In this document: one piece after another, positions 1 to 10,995 of the stretch
Layout of the letters: every line of letters starts with the position of its first letter
Numbering within the stretch: position 1 is the stretch's first letter
NCBI GenBank assembly: GCA_000687975.1
Contig: JIAB01000001.1
Location: 1,054,001-1,118,000, forward strand
Source of the DNA: Lachnospiraceae bacterium AC2031
Lineage (GTDB): Bacteria; Bacillota; Clostridia; Lachnospirales; Lachnospiraceae
Direction of reading: 5' to 3'
DNA length: 64,000 bases
The notes under the pieces: generated by a model
What the model was told of the DNA's origin: nothing
Databases searched by the model: none
Seen by the model: only the letters and a program-made list of their open reading frames with translations
Position numbers and translations under genes: made by a program

Positions 1-2642
<2,642 letters not shown>

Positions 2643-2658
2643 AATTATTTCCTTTCTT

Positions 2659-2692
2659 AAAAAAATGGGCGTATCCAAGATAAGATACGCCC
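2659..2692 (-). terminator. Rho-independent hairpin before the GH43 gene
   Basis: On the minus strand a 9-bp stem (GGGCGTATC paired with GATACGCCC, 2667-2692) is followed by ATTTTTTT. It sits between the membrane-protein gene ending at 2742 and the GH43 start at 2642, so it probably lowers or stops read-through into the GH43-GH51 part. Confidence 0.75.
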
Positions 2693-2741
2693 GTCAAAAA
2701 AACTTTTAAGGAGGTTTTAAGTATCCGCCCCAATTTTTTTG

Positions 2742-3410
2742 TCATCTTTCCAGAATGTACTTCAGCATAGCAACTGCTGAGTCGTACTCTTTCTCCTTTC
2801 CGGAGATGACAAAATATACTTTTCCCCCTGATTCAATATATTCCTTTGCAAAGGCTGTATCAGTTATATCAATAGCTGCTGCTATTTCCGTTCCTGACTC
2901 CTTTAGCTTCTTATATATTTTTTTGTCTGAAACCTGTCCTGAAACCTCTGAGTCAAGTACGGTATCCAGGTCAGCCAGACACTCAAGTTCAACTATGAAG
3001 TCCAGTCCCTTATCATCTGTGATCAGATAATTATATGAATTAGTCGCAAGCTCTGCCTGAAAGATAGTATACGACTGCGGATCATCGTCATCTAAGAAAA
3101 TATCTGGTGCAATATTCACCTTATTAAATACTTTGCTAAGCTGAAGGTGTTCCAGATACTGCTTTCCTAGAAGTTCAGTTCCCTCCGTAGTCAGCTTTGT
3201 ATTTACAACACCACCAGTAACGACATTATGTCTAAGATTGAGTCCAATATCTATCATTAACCATAAGAGAAGAATTAAAACTACTACACCAAAGATGCAG
3301 AGCTTCAGATAGTACTCCTTAAAGTAATCTATCTTTTCCTCTTTATTCATCTCGCTAAGTTTCTGTTTTTCTTCCTCAACATATTCCTTAAAGGTTAATC
3401 CGTGAATCAC
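2742..3410 (-). CDS. Single-pass membrane protein of unknown function
   Basis: I do not recognise a family with certainty. The 222-residue product has a charged, Lys/Glu-rich N-terminus (about residues 1-35), one strong membrane segment (about 38-58, CIFGVVVLILLLWLMI) and a soluble extracytoplasmic part of about 160 residues. The GTG start overlaps the TGA of the YesL-like gene upstream (GTGA), so the two are translationally coupled and probably work together. The outer half has no cysteines near the membrane and no catalytic motif that I can see. By position it belongs to the oligosaccharide locus; a helper role at the membrane is a guess. Confidence 0.7.
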   Translation of the reverse strand: MIHGLTFKEYVEEEKQKLSEMNKEEKIDYFKEYYLKLCIFGVVVLILLLWLMIDIGLNLRHNVVTGGVVNTKLTTEGTELLGKQYLEHLQLSKVFNKVNIAPDIFLDDDDPQSYTIFQAELATNSYNYLITDDKGLDFIVELECLADLDTVLDSEVSGQVSDKKIYKKLKESGTEIAAAIDITDTAFAKEYIESGGKVYFVISGKEKEYDSAVAMLKYILER

Positions 3411-4219
3411 TCTTCTTCAGTCTCCTCGCCAGTCTCCTCTTCGGTTGAATCCTCTTCCTCATCATTCTCTGGCTCTTCTACTTCATCCTCAGACTCATCA
3501 ATCTCAGACTCTTCCTCCTGAGATTCAGGATCTGAATCTTCTTCATCTGATTTTTCATCATCCAGAACATACTCTGGATCTCCAGCAGTTTCCTTTGGTC
3601 CAAAGGTTCTCTCTTCAAGCTTATCAAAACTCTTTATGAAAAATCTTGAATTATAATAAAGCGCTATACAAGCAAAAAACAGCCATATGAGCCATGCCCA
3701 CTTAAAATACCAGATACTAATGACAAATGGTATTACAGCCAGGAAGATTCCGAGAGCAACTCTTGGAAGATGAATTATTCCAAAAACCAATGCATTCCTA
3801 AGGGAATCAAAGGTCTTCATTTCAAATCTAGCAATCATAGGGAATACGCAGAAGGTTATAATAAGTATCATCGCAGTAAACATACTTAACATACCTATAA
3901 CTACAGGACTAAGTGATCCCACACCTTGTTTGTAGATATATAACCAATCATATGCGAAGAATGCGCAAATCAGAATAAGTATCACTGTAACCTTCAGATC
4001 CTGAAGGAAGTTTTCCTTAAATGCACGAAAGAAAGTTTTGGTAACTCCAGGCGCCTGTCCACGCTCAAGTTTCATAGCCGTATAATACTTTGCGGTGACA
4101 GCAGCTCCTGCGGTAAATATCGGAAAGCAGCAGATCGCACACAGTATATTTAGCCACGCCAGATCAGCTATTCTGCCGAGCGCTTGCATAAAATCACTGT
4201 CGTATCTGAAAATATCCAT
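3407..4219 (-). CDS. YesL/DUF624-family membrane protein with long acidic tail
   Basis: Integral membrane protein of 270 residues with five or six hydrophobic segments between residues 20 and 200. The N-terminus and the motif pattern around CAICCFPIFTAGAA are typical of the YesL/DUF624 family, which sits in Firmicute ABC sugar-transport loci next to YesM/YesN. Its role is not known in molecular terms. Odd here is the tail: the last 60 residues are almost only Glu and Asp with some Ser/Thr, whereas family members usually end soon after the last helix. The gene lies 11 bp downstream of the GH8 gene and overlaps the next gene, so it is part of the operon. Confidence 0.85.
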   Translation of the reverse strand: MDIFRYDSDFMQALGRIADLAWLNILCAICCFPIFTAGAAVTAKYYTAMKLERGQAPGVTKTFFRAFKENFLQDLKVTVILILICAFFAYDWLYIYKQGVGSLSPVVIGMLSMFTAMILIITFCVFPMIARFEMKTFDSLRNALVFGIIHLPRVALGIFLAVIPFVISIWYFKWAWLIWLFFACIALYYNSRFFIKSFDKLEERTFGPKETAGDPEYVLDDEKSDEEDSDPESQEEESEIDESEDEVEEPENDEEEDSTEEETGEETEEE

Positions 4220-4230
4220 TAATACTTAAC

Positions 4231-5355
4231 CTACCAAACTTTATAATTTCCACTAAGAATCATGTAAGAGAAGAAATACAGACAATTGTCATAGTATCTT
4301 CTATCCCCCAGCCTAAGTGGAGTATCTAAAAATCTTTTAACCCATTTAGAAGTTTTATCATTATCGACTAATACTGCAGTAGTAGCATTTGTCGCAATAA
4401 TCGCAATCGGATGAAGTGCAGGCTCATCTAACTTTGTACCATCCACTTCATATATATGATCCCAGTCATCCTGATTTTCAGGTCTTTCAAAGAAAGAAAT
4501 ATACTTATCAGCTTCTTCCTTAGCCCAATCAGATGCACCAAACCATACGCTGTCAACAGCAATATTGAGAATAGTTCTATAGGCGTCACTATAAAACCAG
4601 TCATGACGTCCACCGAAATATTCAGGATGATCTAACTTATGAGGTGTTCCATCATAATTAGCGTATTCAGCTGAAAGACCAGTCTCTGGATGACAAGCCT
4701 TCTTCCAGTATTCTCTACTGGCAACAGCTGCTTTTTTACAAAACTCAGCGTCAGCCGGTTCAGCTACCTGAGCATACAGTTCATAAAAATGCGGAAGATG
4801 GTAAGATGGATCAGTGAAATTGCAGTCAGCAATAAACTTTATATATCCTGTTTCTGCATCAAACATTGCACTACCTTTAGAACCATCTGTGATTCCCTTG
4901 TTAATGCAAGTATGAATTATCTGACGGGCCTCTTCATGATAATTGAAGATTCCCTCTCCATTACCCCATCTATTTCCCGCAAAAATAAGAGACATAATAA
5001 AGAACTCTTCGCCATCTGGAGCAGCGCCATATGAATTCATCTCTCCATTGGTCTCACAAGACCAAGCGAAGTATCCTTTATTAGGGCCCTTATCTAAGTA
5101 CATATAGGTCCTAACCCATTTCCATAAACGGTCGAACTCTTCCTTACGGTCCATCTGCACGCACATCATCATGCCATAAGACATGCCTTCTGTGCGTACG
5201 TCATGATTTCCCGTATCTTCGATATATCCCATATCCTCACCAACTGGTGTGTATACTCGTTCTCCTTCTGCACCATAGAAGATTGTCTGGAAAATCTCCA
5301 GACATCTCTCCTGTGCAGTTTCATTTGATATATCGAATCTAGATAAAAAGTTCAT
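4231..5355 (-). CDS. GH8 reducing-end xylose-releasing exo-oligoxylanase (Rex)
   Basis: A 374-residue (alpha/alpha)6-barrel enzyme of glycoside hydrolase family 8. The closest known type is Rex, which removes one xylose from the reducing end of short xylo-oligosaccharides. Supporting features are the general-acid region RTEGMSYGMMM and the base region WFYSDAYRT, plus the absence of a signal peptide, as expected for an enzyme acting on imported oligomers. It directly follows the permease gene (18 bp gap) in an operon with the ABC importer, which supports uptake of xylo-oligosaccharides. Endoglucanases of GH8 are secreted and differ around these motifs, so the Rex call is fairly safe. Confidence 0.9.
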   Translation of the reverse strand: MNFLSRFDISNETAQERCLEIFQTIFYGAEGERVYTPVGEDMGYIEDTGNHDVRTEGMSYGMMMCVQMDRKEEFDRLWKWVRTYMYLDKGPNKGYFAWSCETNGEMNSYGAAPDGEEFFIMSLIFAGNRWGNGEGIFNYHEEARQIIHTCINKGITDGSKGSAMFDAETGYIKFIADCNFTDPSYHLPHFYELYAQVAEPADAEFCKKAAVASREYWKKACHPETGLSAEYANYDGTPHKLDHPEYFGGRHDWFYSDAYRTILNIAVDSVWFGASDWAKEEADKYISFFERPENQDDWDHIYEVDGTKLDEPALHPIAIIATNATTAVLVDNDKTSKWVKRFLDTPLRLGDRRYYDNCLYFFSYMILSGNYKVW

Positions 5356-5373
5356 AAGTAATCTCGCCAGTAA

Positions 5374-6369
5374 TTATTCCTTAACACCACCGATTGTAAG
5401 ACCTGCAACGAAATACTTCTGCAGGAAAGGATACAGACAAACGATAGGTGCCATTGTTACGATTGTTGCAGCTGAACGAACTGATATAGGCTGCAGATTT
5501 GCTCCCTCACCTGAGTTTGTATCAACCTTACTTGACTGACTTGATACAGATGAAAGAAGCTTCATAAGCTCGTACTGAAGTGTTGTATACTCAGCTGAAA
5601 GTCTGTTATACAGCATTGTATCGAACCATGAGTTCCACTGTCCTACAGCTATGAAAAGTGCGATTGTAGCATACATAGGCTTGCAGAGTGGAGAAATAAT
5701 CTTAAGGAATATTGTTGAATAGCTTGCACCATCCATCTGAGCAGCTTCCTCAAGTGAATCAGGAATACCTTCCATGAATGTTCTCATAACCAGCATGTTG
5801 AATGCTGAGATAAGTCCTGGGATAACATATACCCAGAATGTGCTTGTAAGATGAAGAGTCTTATAAAGCAGAAGTACAGGGATCATACCACCATTTACAT
5901 ACATGGTGAATACCCAGAATGCTGTAAGCTGCTTCTTGAGGAGGAATCTCTTTCTACTTACAATGAATGCAAGGATTGCATTTACGAAAAGTCCGATAAG
6001 TGTACCAAGTACTGTTCTAGCTACTGATATGAAAAGACCTGTTGTAAGGTTCCTCATAGCAAATACAGACTTATAGTTGTTTAATGAGAATTTTCTAGGA
6101 ATAATATGTATTCCACCTCTAACTGCATCGATACCATCGTTAAATGATAATGCAAGTGTATTGAGGATTGGGTACACCGTAATTACTACGAAGAGTACCA
6201 TAAATATAATATTACAAACTGTAAAAACATGATCTCCAACGGATCTCTTGTACTTCGTTGGCTTTGGAACTGGAAGATATTCGTTTCTTCCGCCAGTAGC
6301 GCTTGGAGCACGTCTCATATCACCCGATGAAGTCTGTTCTAATTCAGTTTCATTTTTGAATTCGTTCAT
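5374..6369 (-). CDS. ABC transporter permease, oligosaccharide type (LplC/YtcP-like)
   Basis: Inner-membrane permease of 331 residues in the carbohydrate-uptake-1 class. It has a cytoplasmic N-terminus of about 40 residues and six predicted helices. The conserved EAA loop is seen as SLEEAAQMDGASY followed by FLKIISPLCKP, and binds the shared ATPase (probably an MsmX-type subunit encoded elsewhere, as none is present here). The sequence ends in AGLTIGGVKE, a common ending in this family. It lies 14 bp after its partner permease and forms the importer with it and the lipoprotein at 7416. Confidence 0.93.
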   Translation of the reverse strand: MNEFKNETELEQTSSGDMRRAPSATGGRNEYLPVPKPTKYKRSVGDHVFTVCNIIFMVLFVVITVYPILNTLALSFNDGIDAVRGGIHIIPRKFSLNNYKSVFAMRNLTTGLFISVARTVLGTLIGLFVNAILAFIVSRKRFLLKKQLTAFWVFTMYVNGGMIPVLLLYKTLHLTSTFWVYVIPGLISAFNMLVMRTFMEGIPDSLEEAAQMDGASYSTIFLKIISPLCKPMYATIALFIAVGQWNSWFDTMLYNRLSAEYTTLQYELMKLLSSVSSQSSKVDTNSGEGANLQPISVRSAATIVTMAPIVCLYPFLQKYFVAGLTIGGVKE

Positions 6370-6383
6370 CTTTCAAAACCTCC

Positions 6384-7325
6384 TTAGAATAGTTTATCTT
6401 CACCGGTTCTACGCGCAACGTAGTTGGATATCAGAATAAGTGCGATAGAAACGGCACTTCTGAATATACCGGCTGCAGTACCAAGGGAATAGTCGTTCTG
6501 ACTGATACCCCATGTCAGTGTGTAAATATCTATTGTTTCTGAAACACGCTTTACAAGACCATTTCCGAGGATATACTGAACCTCGAAACCTGCATTGAGG
6601 ATCCAACCAATGTTCATAAGAAGAAGAATCATGATTGTAGGTCTAAGTGAAGGCAGTGTGATATGTCGTATCTGACCCCATCTTCCGGCTCCATCTATTT
6701 TAGCTGCCTCATAGAGGTTAGGATCTATAGATGTAATAGCTGCAAGATAGATAATTGCATTCCAACCAGTCTCTTTCCATACGTTTGCAAATGCAACGAT
6801 GCCCCAGAAATACTTTGGCTCAGCAAAGAAATTGATTGGCTGACGTCCAAGATTACCAAGAATCTCATTAACGATACCTGATGCAGAAAGTGCATCATGA
6901 AGGATACCTGTAACGATAATCCATGAAAGGAAGTGTGGAAGGTAAGAAATTGTCTGTACGACTCTCTTTCCACCCTTTGACTTTAACTCATTTAAGAGAA
7001 TGGCAAAAAGAATTGCCATAACGAAAGTAGATACCAGATTAAGAATACCCATTGCAAGAGTATTTCTGATATCAATCAAGAAATTTGCATCTGAGAACAA
7101 GAACTTAAACTTGTCCATTCCAATCCACTTAGAGTGGAACAATCCTGTCTTTGGCTTGTAATTCTGGAAAGCCATTAACCAACCAGCCAATGGGATATAA
7201 TTAAACAGGATACCATATGCAAAGAAAACTGCTGACCAAACAAGAAGTGGCCACTGTCTCTTTACCTCTTTTTTCGAAAACCTAACTTTTGACGGCTTAA
7301 TCAATTTGGTTTTATTAGCACTCAT
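6384..7325 (-). CDS. ABC transporter permease, oligosaccharide type (LplB/YteP-like)
   Basis: First permease of the importer, about 313 residues. The start MSANKTKLIK at 7325 is preferred over a TTG five codons upstream because GGGAGAG stands seven bases before it. Six helices are predicted. The EAA loop reads LYEAAKIDGAGRWGQIRHITLP. Like other members of this class it begins with a basic region and the first helix LVWSAVFFAYGILFNYIPL. With the downstream permease it should form the heterodimeric channel for xylo- or arabino-oligosaccharides. A hairpin separates it from the binding-protein gene, which would allow more binding protein than channel. Confidence 0.92.
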   Translation of the reverse strand: MSANKTKLIKPSKVRFSKKEVKRQWPLLVWSAVFFAYGILFNYIPLAGWLMAFQNYKPKTGLFHSKWIGMDKFKFLFSDANFLIDIRNTLAMGILNLVSTFVMAILFAILLNELKSKGGKRVVQTISYLPHFLSWIIVTGILHDALSASGIVNEILGNLGRQPINFFAEPKYFWGIVAFANVWKETGWNAIIYLAAITSIDPNLYEAAKIDGAGRWGQIRHITLPSLRPTIMILLLMNIGWILNAGFEVQYILGNGLVKRVSETIDIYTLTWGISQNDYSLGTAAGIFRSAVSIALILISNYVARRTGEDKLF

Positions 7326-7343
7326 AACTATCTCTCCCAACTT

Positions 7344-7388
7344 TTAAAAGGATAGCAGCCATATTGCTATGGCTGCATAACCCCTTTT
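7344..7388 (-). terminator. Attenuating hairpin between binding-protein and permease genes
   Basis: GCAGCCAT pairs with ATGGCTGC (7355-7376) and the flanks AAAAGG and CCTTTT extend the stem. The hairpin is in the gap between the abundant binding protein and the permeases. The 3' side is TATCCTTTTAAAAG rather than a clean T run, so partial termination or mRNA stabilisation is more likely than a full stop. Confidence 0.6.
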
Positions 7389-7415
7389 AAAGATTTCAGA
7401 TCATTTTTTGTAATC

Positions 7416-9143
7416 TTACTGTCCAGCTCTTCTCTCAAGCTCTTCCTGCATCTCATCAAGGAAGTCCTGAGGATTACATGCATTGTATGCATCCATGTAG
7501 TCATTCCATGTTGACTCGAAGTCAGATGCCATAACTACCTTTGGAAGCCACTCATGCTTTGTCTCGCCCATCTTAACCCAAGCAACACCACCTGGTGTAT
7601 CTGTTGTCATATTGTTTGAATATGAATACATTGGGAACCAAGGACCATTTGACTCAACTACAGAACCAATAAGCTCTGGATATGTTGTTGCGCCATAAGC
7701 GTTAAATACATCGATAACAGGCTGTGGAAGTGTATCGAAGAACTCGGATGTCTGCTCTTCTGGCTTGTTAGCGTTCTTGCCATCTGTTGATGTACCATGG
7801 TACTGAGGCATGTAGCTGTAAGCACACTCGTGTGATGCCTGATACTCAGGATCTGACCACTTTGTTCTCTGCTCTTCTGTTCTGTAGAAAAGACCATTCT
7901 CATCTACTTCATAGTCAACACCTTCAACACCCCAGAATCTGAGGTCTCTGATTTCCTGTCCGCAAAGATCATCGAGGAACTGGAATGCAGCTTCGATATC
8001 ATCGCAGTCCTTAGTAATAGCAACACCTGATGACATATTAAGTGTATCATCATATGTATGCCATCTGTTCTCCATACCCTTCTCTGCTACAAGTCCAAGA
8101 GGGATATAGCTGCAGCCTTCCTCATCAAGACCAGACTGCTTGAATACGTCAGAAATTGTAAAGTTGAAGTCCCAGTTCTGATCGCACATACCAAGTACTC
8201 TACCAGTAGAGAGCTTTGAAATGTACTCATCATATGTCTGTGTACCAAACTCAACATCAATGATACCCTTGTTGTACTCTTCATTAAGCTTCTGGAAGTA
8301 CATCTTAGCTGTATCTGTTGTGTTGTAGTCAACAATCTTCATATTTTCCTTATCAACGATTACAGAACCGTCGTTTGGATATCCATCAAGGAACTCAGGA
8401 GCGTTCTCAAGACAGAAGTATCTCCAGTCCTCACAAAGAATTGTGTAAGGAATTATTTCTGTACCATCATCCATTGTTGGATGCTCAGCATAGTATCTCT
8501 CAAGAAGATCGAAGTACTCATCAAGAGTCTCAATCTTTGGATAGTTATCCCACTCAAGAACCTTTGCCTGAATCCAGAAAGCCTCATCATTGTGAGTTGT
8601 TGTCTTAGACTCACCAAGAGTATTTCCGAATACGTTCATCCAATAGATGTGTCCATCATCCATACGGAACTTATCCCACTCTTCATCAGTGTAGAACGCC
8701 TTAAGGTTTGGATAATCATCAAGATAATCATCCCAAGCAACAAGTACATCATTGTCATAGAGCTGCATCATAGCATCTCCACCGTTGATGAAGTCAGGAT
8801 AATCACCACCAGCGATGATTGTACCAATTGCCTCAGCGTCTGTCTGACCTGTAAGCCATGTTTCTTTAACCTTTACACCAGTCTTATCAGCGATGATCTG
8901 CTGAATCTCATTATCATCATTGATCTCTGTACCTGGCATTGCTATGAACATATCAAATTCCTTAACATCCCCAGATGCAGTAGCTGATGACTCTGAAGCA
9001 GTCTCAGTTGCTGTATTACTACTAGTGTCCCCTGTGTTTGAAGTATCACCATCGTTTGATGAACCTCCACATCCCGAAAGCATTGTGAGCATCATAGTAC
9101 CAGCAAGCGCACAAGCTCCGAGTCTTTTTGCCTTAATTCTCAT
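7416..9143 (-). CDS. ABC transporter extracellular solute-binding lipoprotein
   Basis: Sugar-binding lipoprotein of 575 residues, the large LplA/YtcQ type. The N-terminus has a basic start, a hydrophobic stretch and a lipobox MLSGC (Cys at about residue 25), followed by a Gly/Ser/Thr/Asp-rich linker to about residue 55. The mature domain carries many Trp, Tyr and Asp residues, as expected for an oligosaccharide pocket. The start has a strong AGGAGG site. It is the first gene after the two-component system and its terminator, and is preceded by its own promoter-like TATAAT, so it is the likely target of the YesN-type regulator. Ligand (probably xylo-oligosaccharides) is inferred from the GH8 and GH43 neighbours. 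Confidence 0.93.
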   Translation of the reverse strand: MRIKAKRLGACALAGTMMLTMLSGCGGSSNDGDTSNTGDTSSNTATETASESSATASGDVKEFDMFIAMPGTEINDDNEIQQIIADKTGVKVKETWLTGQTDAEAIGTIIAGGDYPDFINGGDAMMQLYDNDVLVAWDDYLDDYPNLKAFYTDEEWDKFRMDDGHIYWMNVFGNTLGESKTTTHNDEAFWIQAKVLEWDNYPKIETLDEYFDLLERYYAEHPTMDDGTEIIPYTILCEDWRYFCLENAPEFLDGYPNDGSVIVDKENMKIVDYNTTDTAKMYFQKLNEEYNKGIIDVEFGTQTYDEYISKLSTGRVLGMCDQNWDFNFTISDVFKQSGLDEEGCSYIPLGLVAEKGMENRWHTYDDTLNMSSGVAITKDCDDIEAAFQFLDDLCGQEIRDLRFWGVEGVDYEVDENGLFYRTEEQRTKWSDPEYQASHECAYSYMPQYHGTSTDGKNANKPEEQTSEFFDTLPQPVIDVFNAYGATTYPELIGSVVESNGPWFPMYSYSNNMTTDTPGGVAWVKMGETKHEWLPKVVMASDFESTWNDYMDAYNACNPQDFLDEMQEELERRAGQ

Positions 9144-9206
9144 ACTTTACCTCCTTCAAAATATGTATTTTGTATGATAGCCCTTACCAGGCAATTAAGT
9201 ACCTTT

Positions 9207-9212
9207 ATTATA
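9207..9212 (-). promoter_or_regulatory. Putative -10 box for the sugar-transport operon
   Basis: A perfect TATAAT on the minus strand lies about 65 bp before the binding-protein start. No good -35 is seen at 16-18 bp, which would fit activator-dependent transcription by the AraC-type regulator encoded upstream. Confidence 0.4.
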
Positions 9213-9245
9213 CTCGTTAACAAGATATATTTCCCCCTACTAACT

Positions 9246-9309
9246 CCAAAAAAATACCCTACAAATTCTTAAAATTTACTTAAATTTTACAGGATTTTGT
9301 AGGGTATTT
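9246..9309 (-). terminator. Terminator of the YesM/YesN-type operon
   Basis: A 14-bp perfect inverted repeat (9252-9265 with 9296-9309; core ATACCCTACAAA) encloses a 30-nt AT-rich loop that can itself fold. On the minus strand it is followed by seven T. It lies between the regulator stop and the binding-protein promoter, so it separates the regulatory and structural transcripts. Confidence 0.8.
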
Positions 9310-9402
9310 AGTTATGTTAACTATAAAATTGATATTTTTCGCAGTTTTTTAACATACCTTTTGGTATATTTTAACATATTGCTCATGTTTCGTTAATATT
9401 CT

Positions 9403-10992
9403 TTACAGGTTGTTCTTTTTCTGTCTTCTGTACTGAGAAGGAGTCATTCCTTTTATCTCAATAAAGCGTCTGATAAAGTAATCGCTATTCTTATATCCAA
9501 CTGCAACAGATATATCAACAATCTTATCATTTGTATTGAGCAGAAGCTTTGCAGCCTCATTTATTCGGTAGTCTGTAAGGTAATCTTTAAATGATACTCC
9601 ATACTTCTTTGTAAAAAGAGAACCCAGATAACTACAATTAATAAAGTACTTCTCACTCAGCTTCTTAAGGCTGAGGTTCTCGTTGTACCTCTCTTTTATT
9701 TCATTTTCAACATCCTTCAGAATACCTCCGGACACATTTTTCCTAAGCTGATTCAGATACTGTGCATATTCTGTTGCAAACTTATACATATGTTTGCCGC
9801 TTCCACGCTTTATCCCTTCATCAAAGGAACTCTCTGATATTCTATGAAGAATTTCTTCCTGATCCAGTTCATCATCCAGCTCTGTGGCTATATGAATCAG
9901 CTGGAATAACAGATAGTTCATGTTAAGACTTACTGAATCTCCAAGTCCGGCCTTTGATATATCACTATAGAAAACATCAACGCATCTTTTGATCTCTTCA
10001 TCATCACTCTGCTCGATAGCCTTTACCAGATCATCCAGGCTCTTCTTAAACAGTGTTGCCTTGTTAGGGTTGATGCTCATTTCTCTTTCATATATAACTA
10101 CCGGACGAACTTCATGGAATACCTCCTGAGATTTAAGGATACATGCCGAACTATAGGATTTGGATACCTGAGAGATATCAGGAACTTTCTTACCAGAAAG
10201 AATACGTACATTTCTCTTAAGTGAAGCCTTCAAACGATTACTTAGGTCAAGAAGGAATTCAAAGTCATCCATATCCTTATCTTCAGCCATATAATCGCAG
10301 TAAATAAATCCTGTATCATATACGCTGTGATTAAGAGATACATCATATATAAGATGATTATTATCATCTCCCAGTATCTGCATTGCAGCCTCGTTCATTT
10401 CTCTTCGATACTGCATCAAACTTCCTTCGGTAGTCTCCAGATCATCTATTTCAGGAAGTTCAATTATCACATATCTGACTCCTTCGGAAAGACGCATGTT
10501 CTTTTCCAGATAGTCCAGATTCAGTTCATCATATCTTCCTACTATGAGAGCGATCAGATGTCTCTGAAGATATGCAGTCTCTGTCTCTTTATGATGTTTC
10601 TCAAGGATTGTATTTTCCTTACTAAGAGCCGAGATCTTTCTCAGGATAGAAACAAGTTCATCCTTCTTGATAGGCTTAAGCAGATAGTCCATACATCCAA
10701 GACGCATACTCTCTCTTGCATACTGGAAATCATTATAACCGCTAAGTATTACAAAATAAGCATCTGATACAGCTTCCTCTTTTATTTTCTCAAGAAGCTC
10801 GAGACCTGTCATAAGCGGCATTCTGATATCAGCAATTATGAGATCAACCGTATTCTCCCTTAGATAATCCAGGGCTTCGATTCCATTTTCCGCTACCTTT
10901 ACTATCTCAAAGTTTTCTTTTTCCCAATCGATAAGAACCTTAAGTCCTTCTACTATATAAGGCTCATCATCAACAAGCATTACCTTTAACAA
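9403..10992 (-). CDS. YesN-type response regulator with AraC DNA-binding domain
   Basis: A 529-residue transcription regulator. The N-terminal receiver domain has the phosphoacceptor Asp55 in LIIADIRMP and the acidic pair at VDDE. A middle region of about 250 residues without a clear motif follows, and the last 100 residues hold two AraC-type helix-turn-helix motifs (LSLKKLSEKYFINCSYLGSLF and VDISVAVGYKNSDYFIRRF). It is four bases from the kinase gene and thus its partner. It probably activates the sugar-transport operon just downstream. The family is typical of Firmicute loci for plant-cell-wall oligosaccharides. Confidence 0.93.
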   Translation of the reverse strand: MLKVMLVDDEPYIVEGLKVLIDWEKENFEIVKVAENGIEALDYLRENTVDLIIADIRMPLMTGLELLEKIKEEAVSDAYFVILSGYNDFQYARESMRLGCMDYLLKPIKKDELVSILRKISALSKENTILEKHHKETETAYLQRHLIALIVGRYDELNLDYLEKNMRLSEGVRYVIIELPEIDDLETTEGSLMQYRREMNEAAMQILGDDNNHLIYDVSLNHSVYDTGFIYCDYMAEDKDMDDFEFLLDLSNRLKASLKRNVRILSGKKVPDISQVSKSYSSACILKSQEVFHEVRPVVIYEREMSINPNKATLFKKSLDDLVKAIEQSDDEEIKRCVDVFYSDISKAGLGDSVSLNMNYLLFQLIHIATELDDELDQEEILHRISESSFDEGIKRGSGKHMYKFATEYAQYLNQLRKNVSGGILKDVENEIKERYNENLSLKKLSEKYFINCSYLGSLFTKKYGVSFKDYLTDYRINEAAKLLLNTNDKIVDISVAVGYKNSDYFIRRFIEIKGMTPSQYRRQKKNNL

Positions 10993-10995
10993 TTG

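Noticed and set aside
8481-8987. 168-codon open frame on the plus strand
   Set aside because: Antisense to the binding-protein gene; Ile/Cys-rich composition typical of reverse-strand shadows.
9252-9309. Operator dyad for the YesN-type regulator
   Set aside because: The 14-bp inverted repeat is followed by seven T on the coding strand and lies right after the regulator gene; a terminator explains it better.
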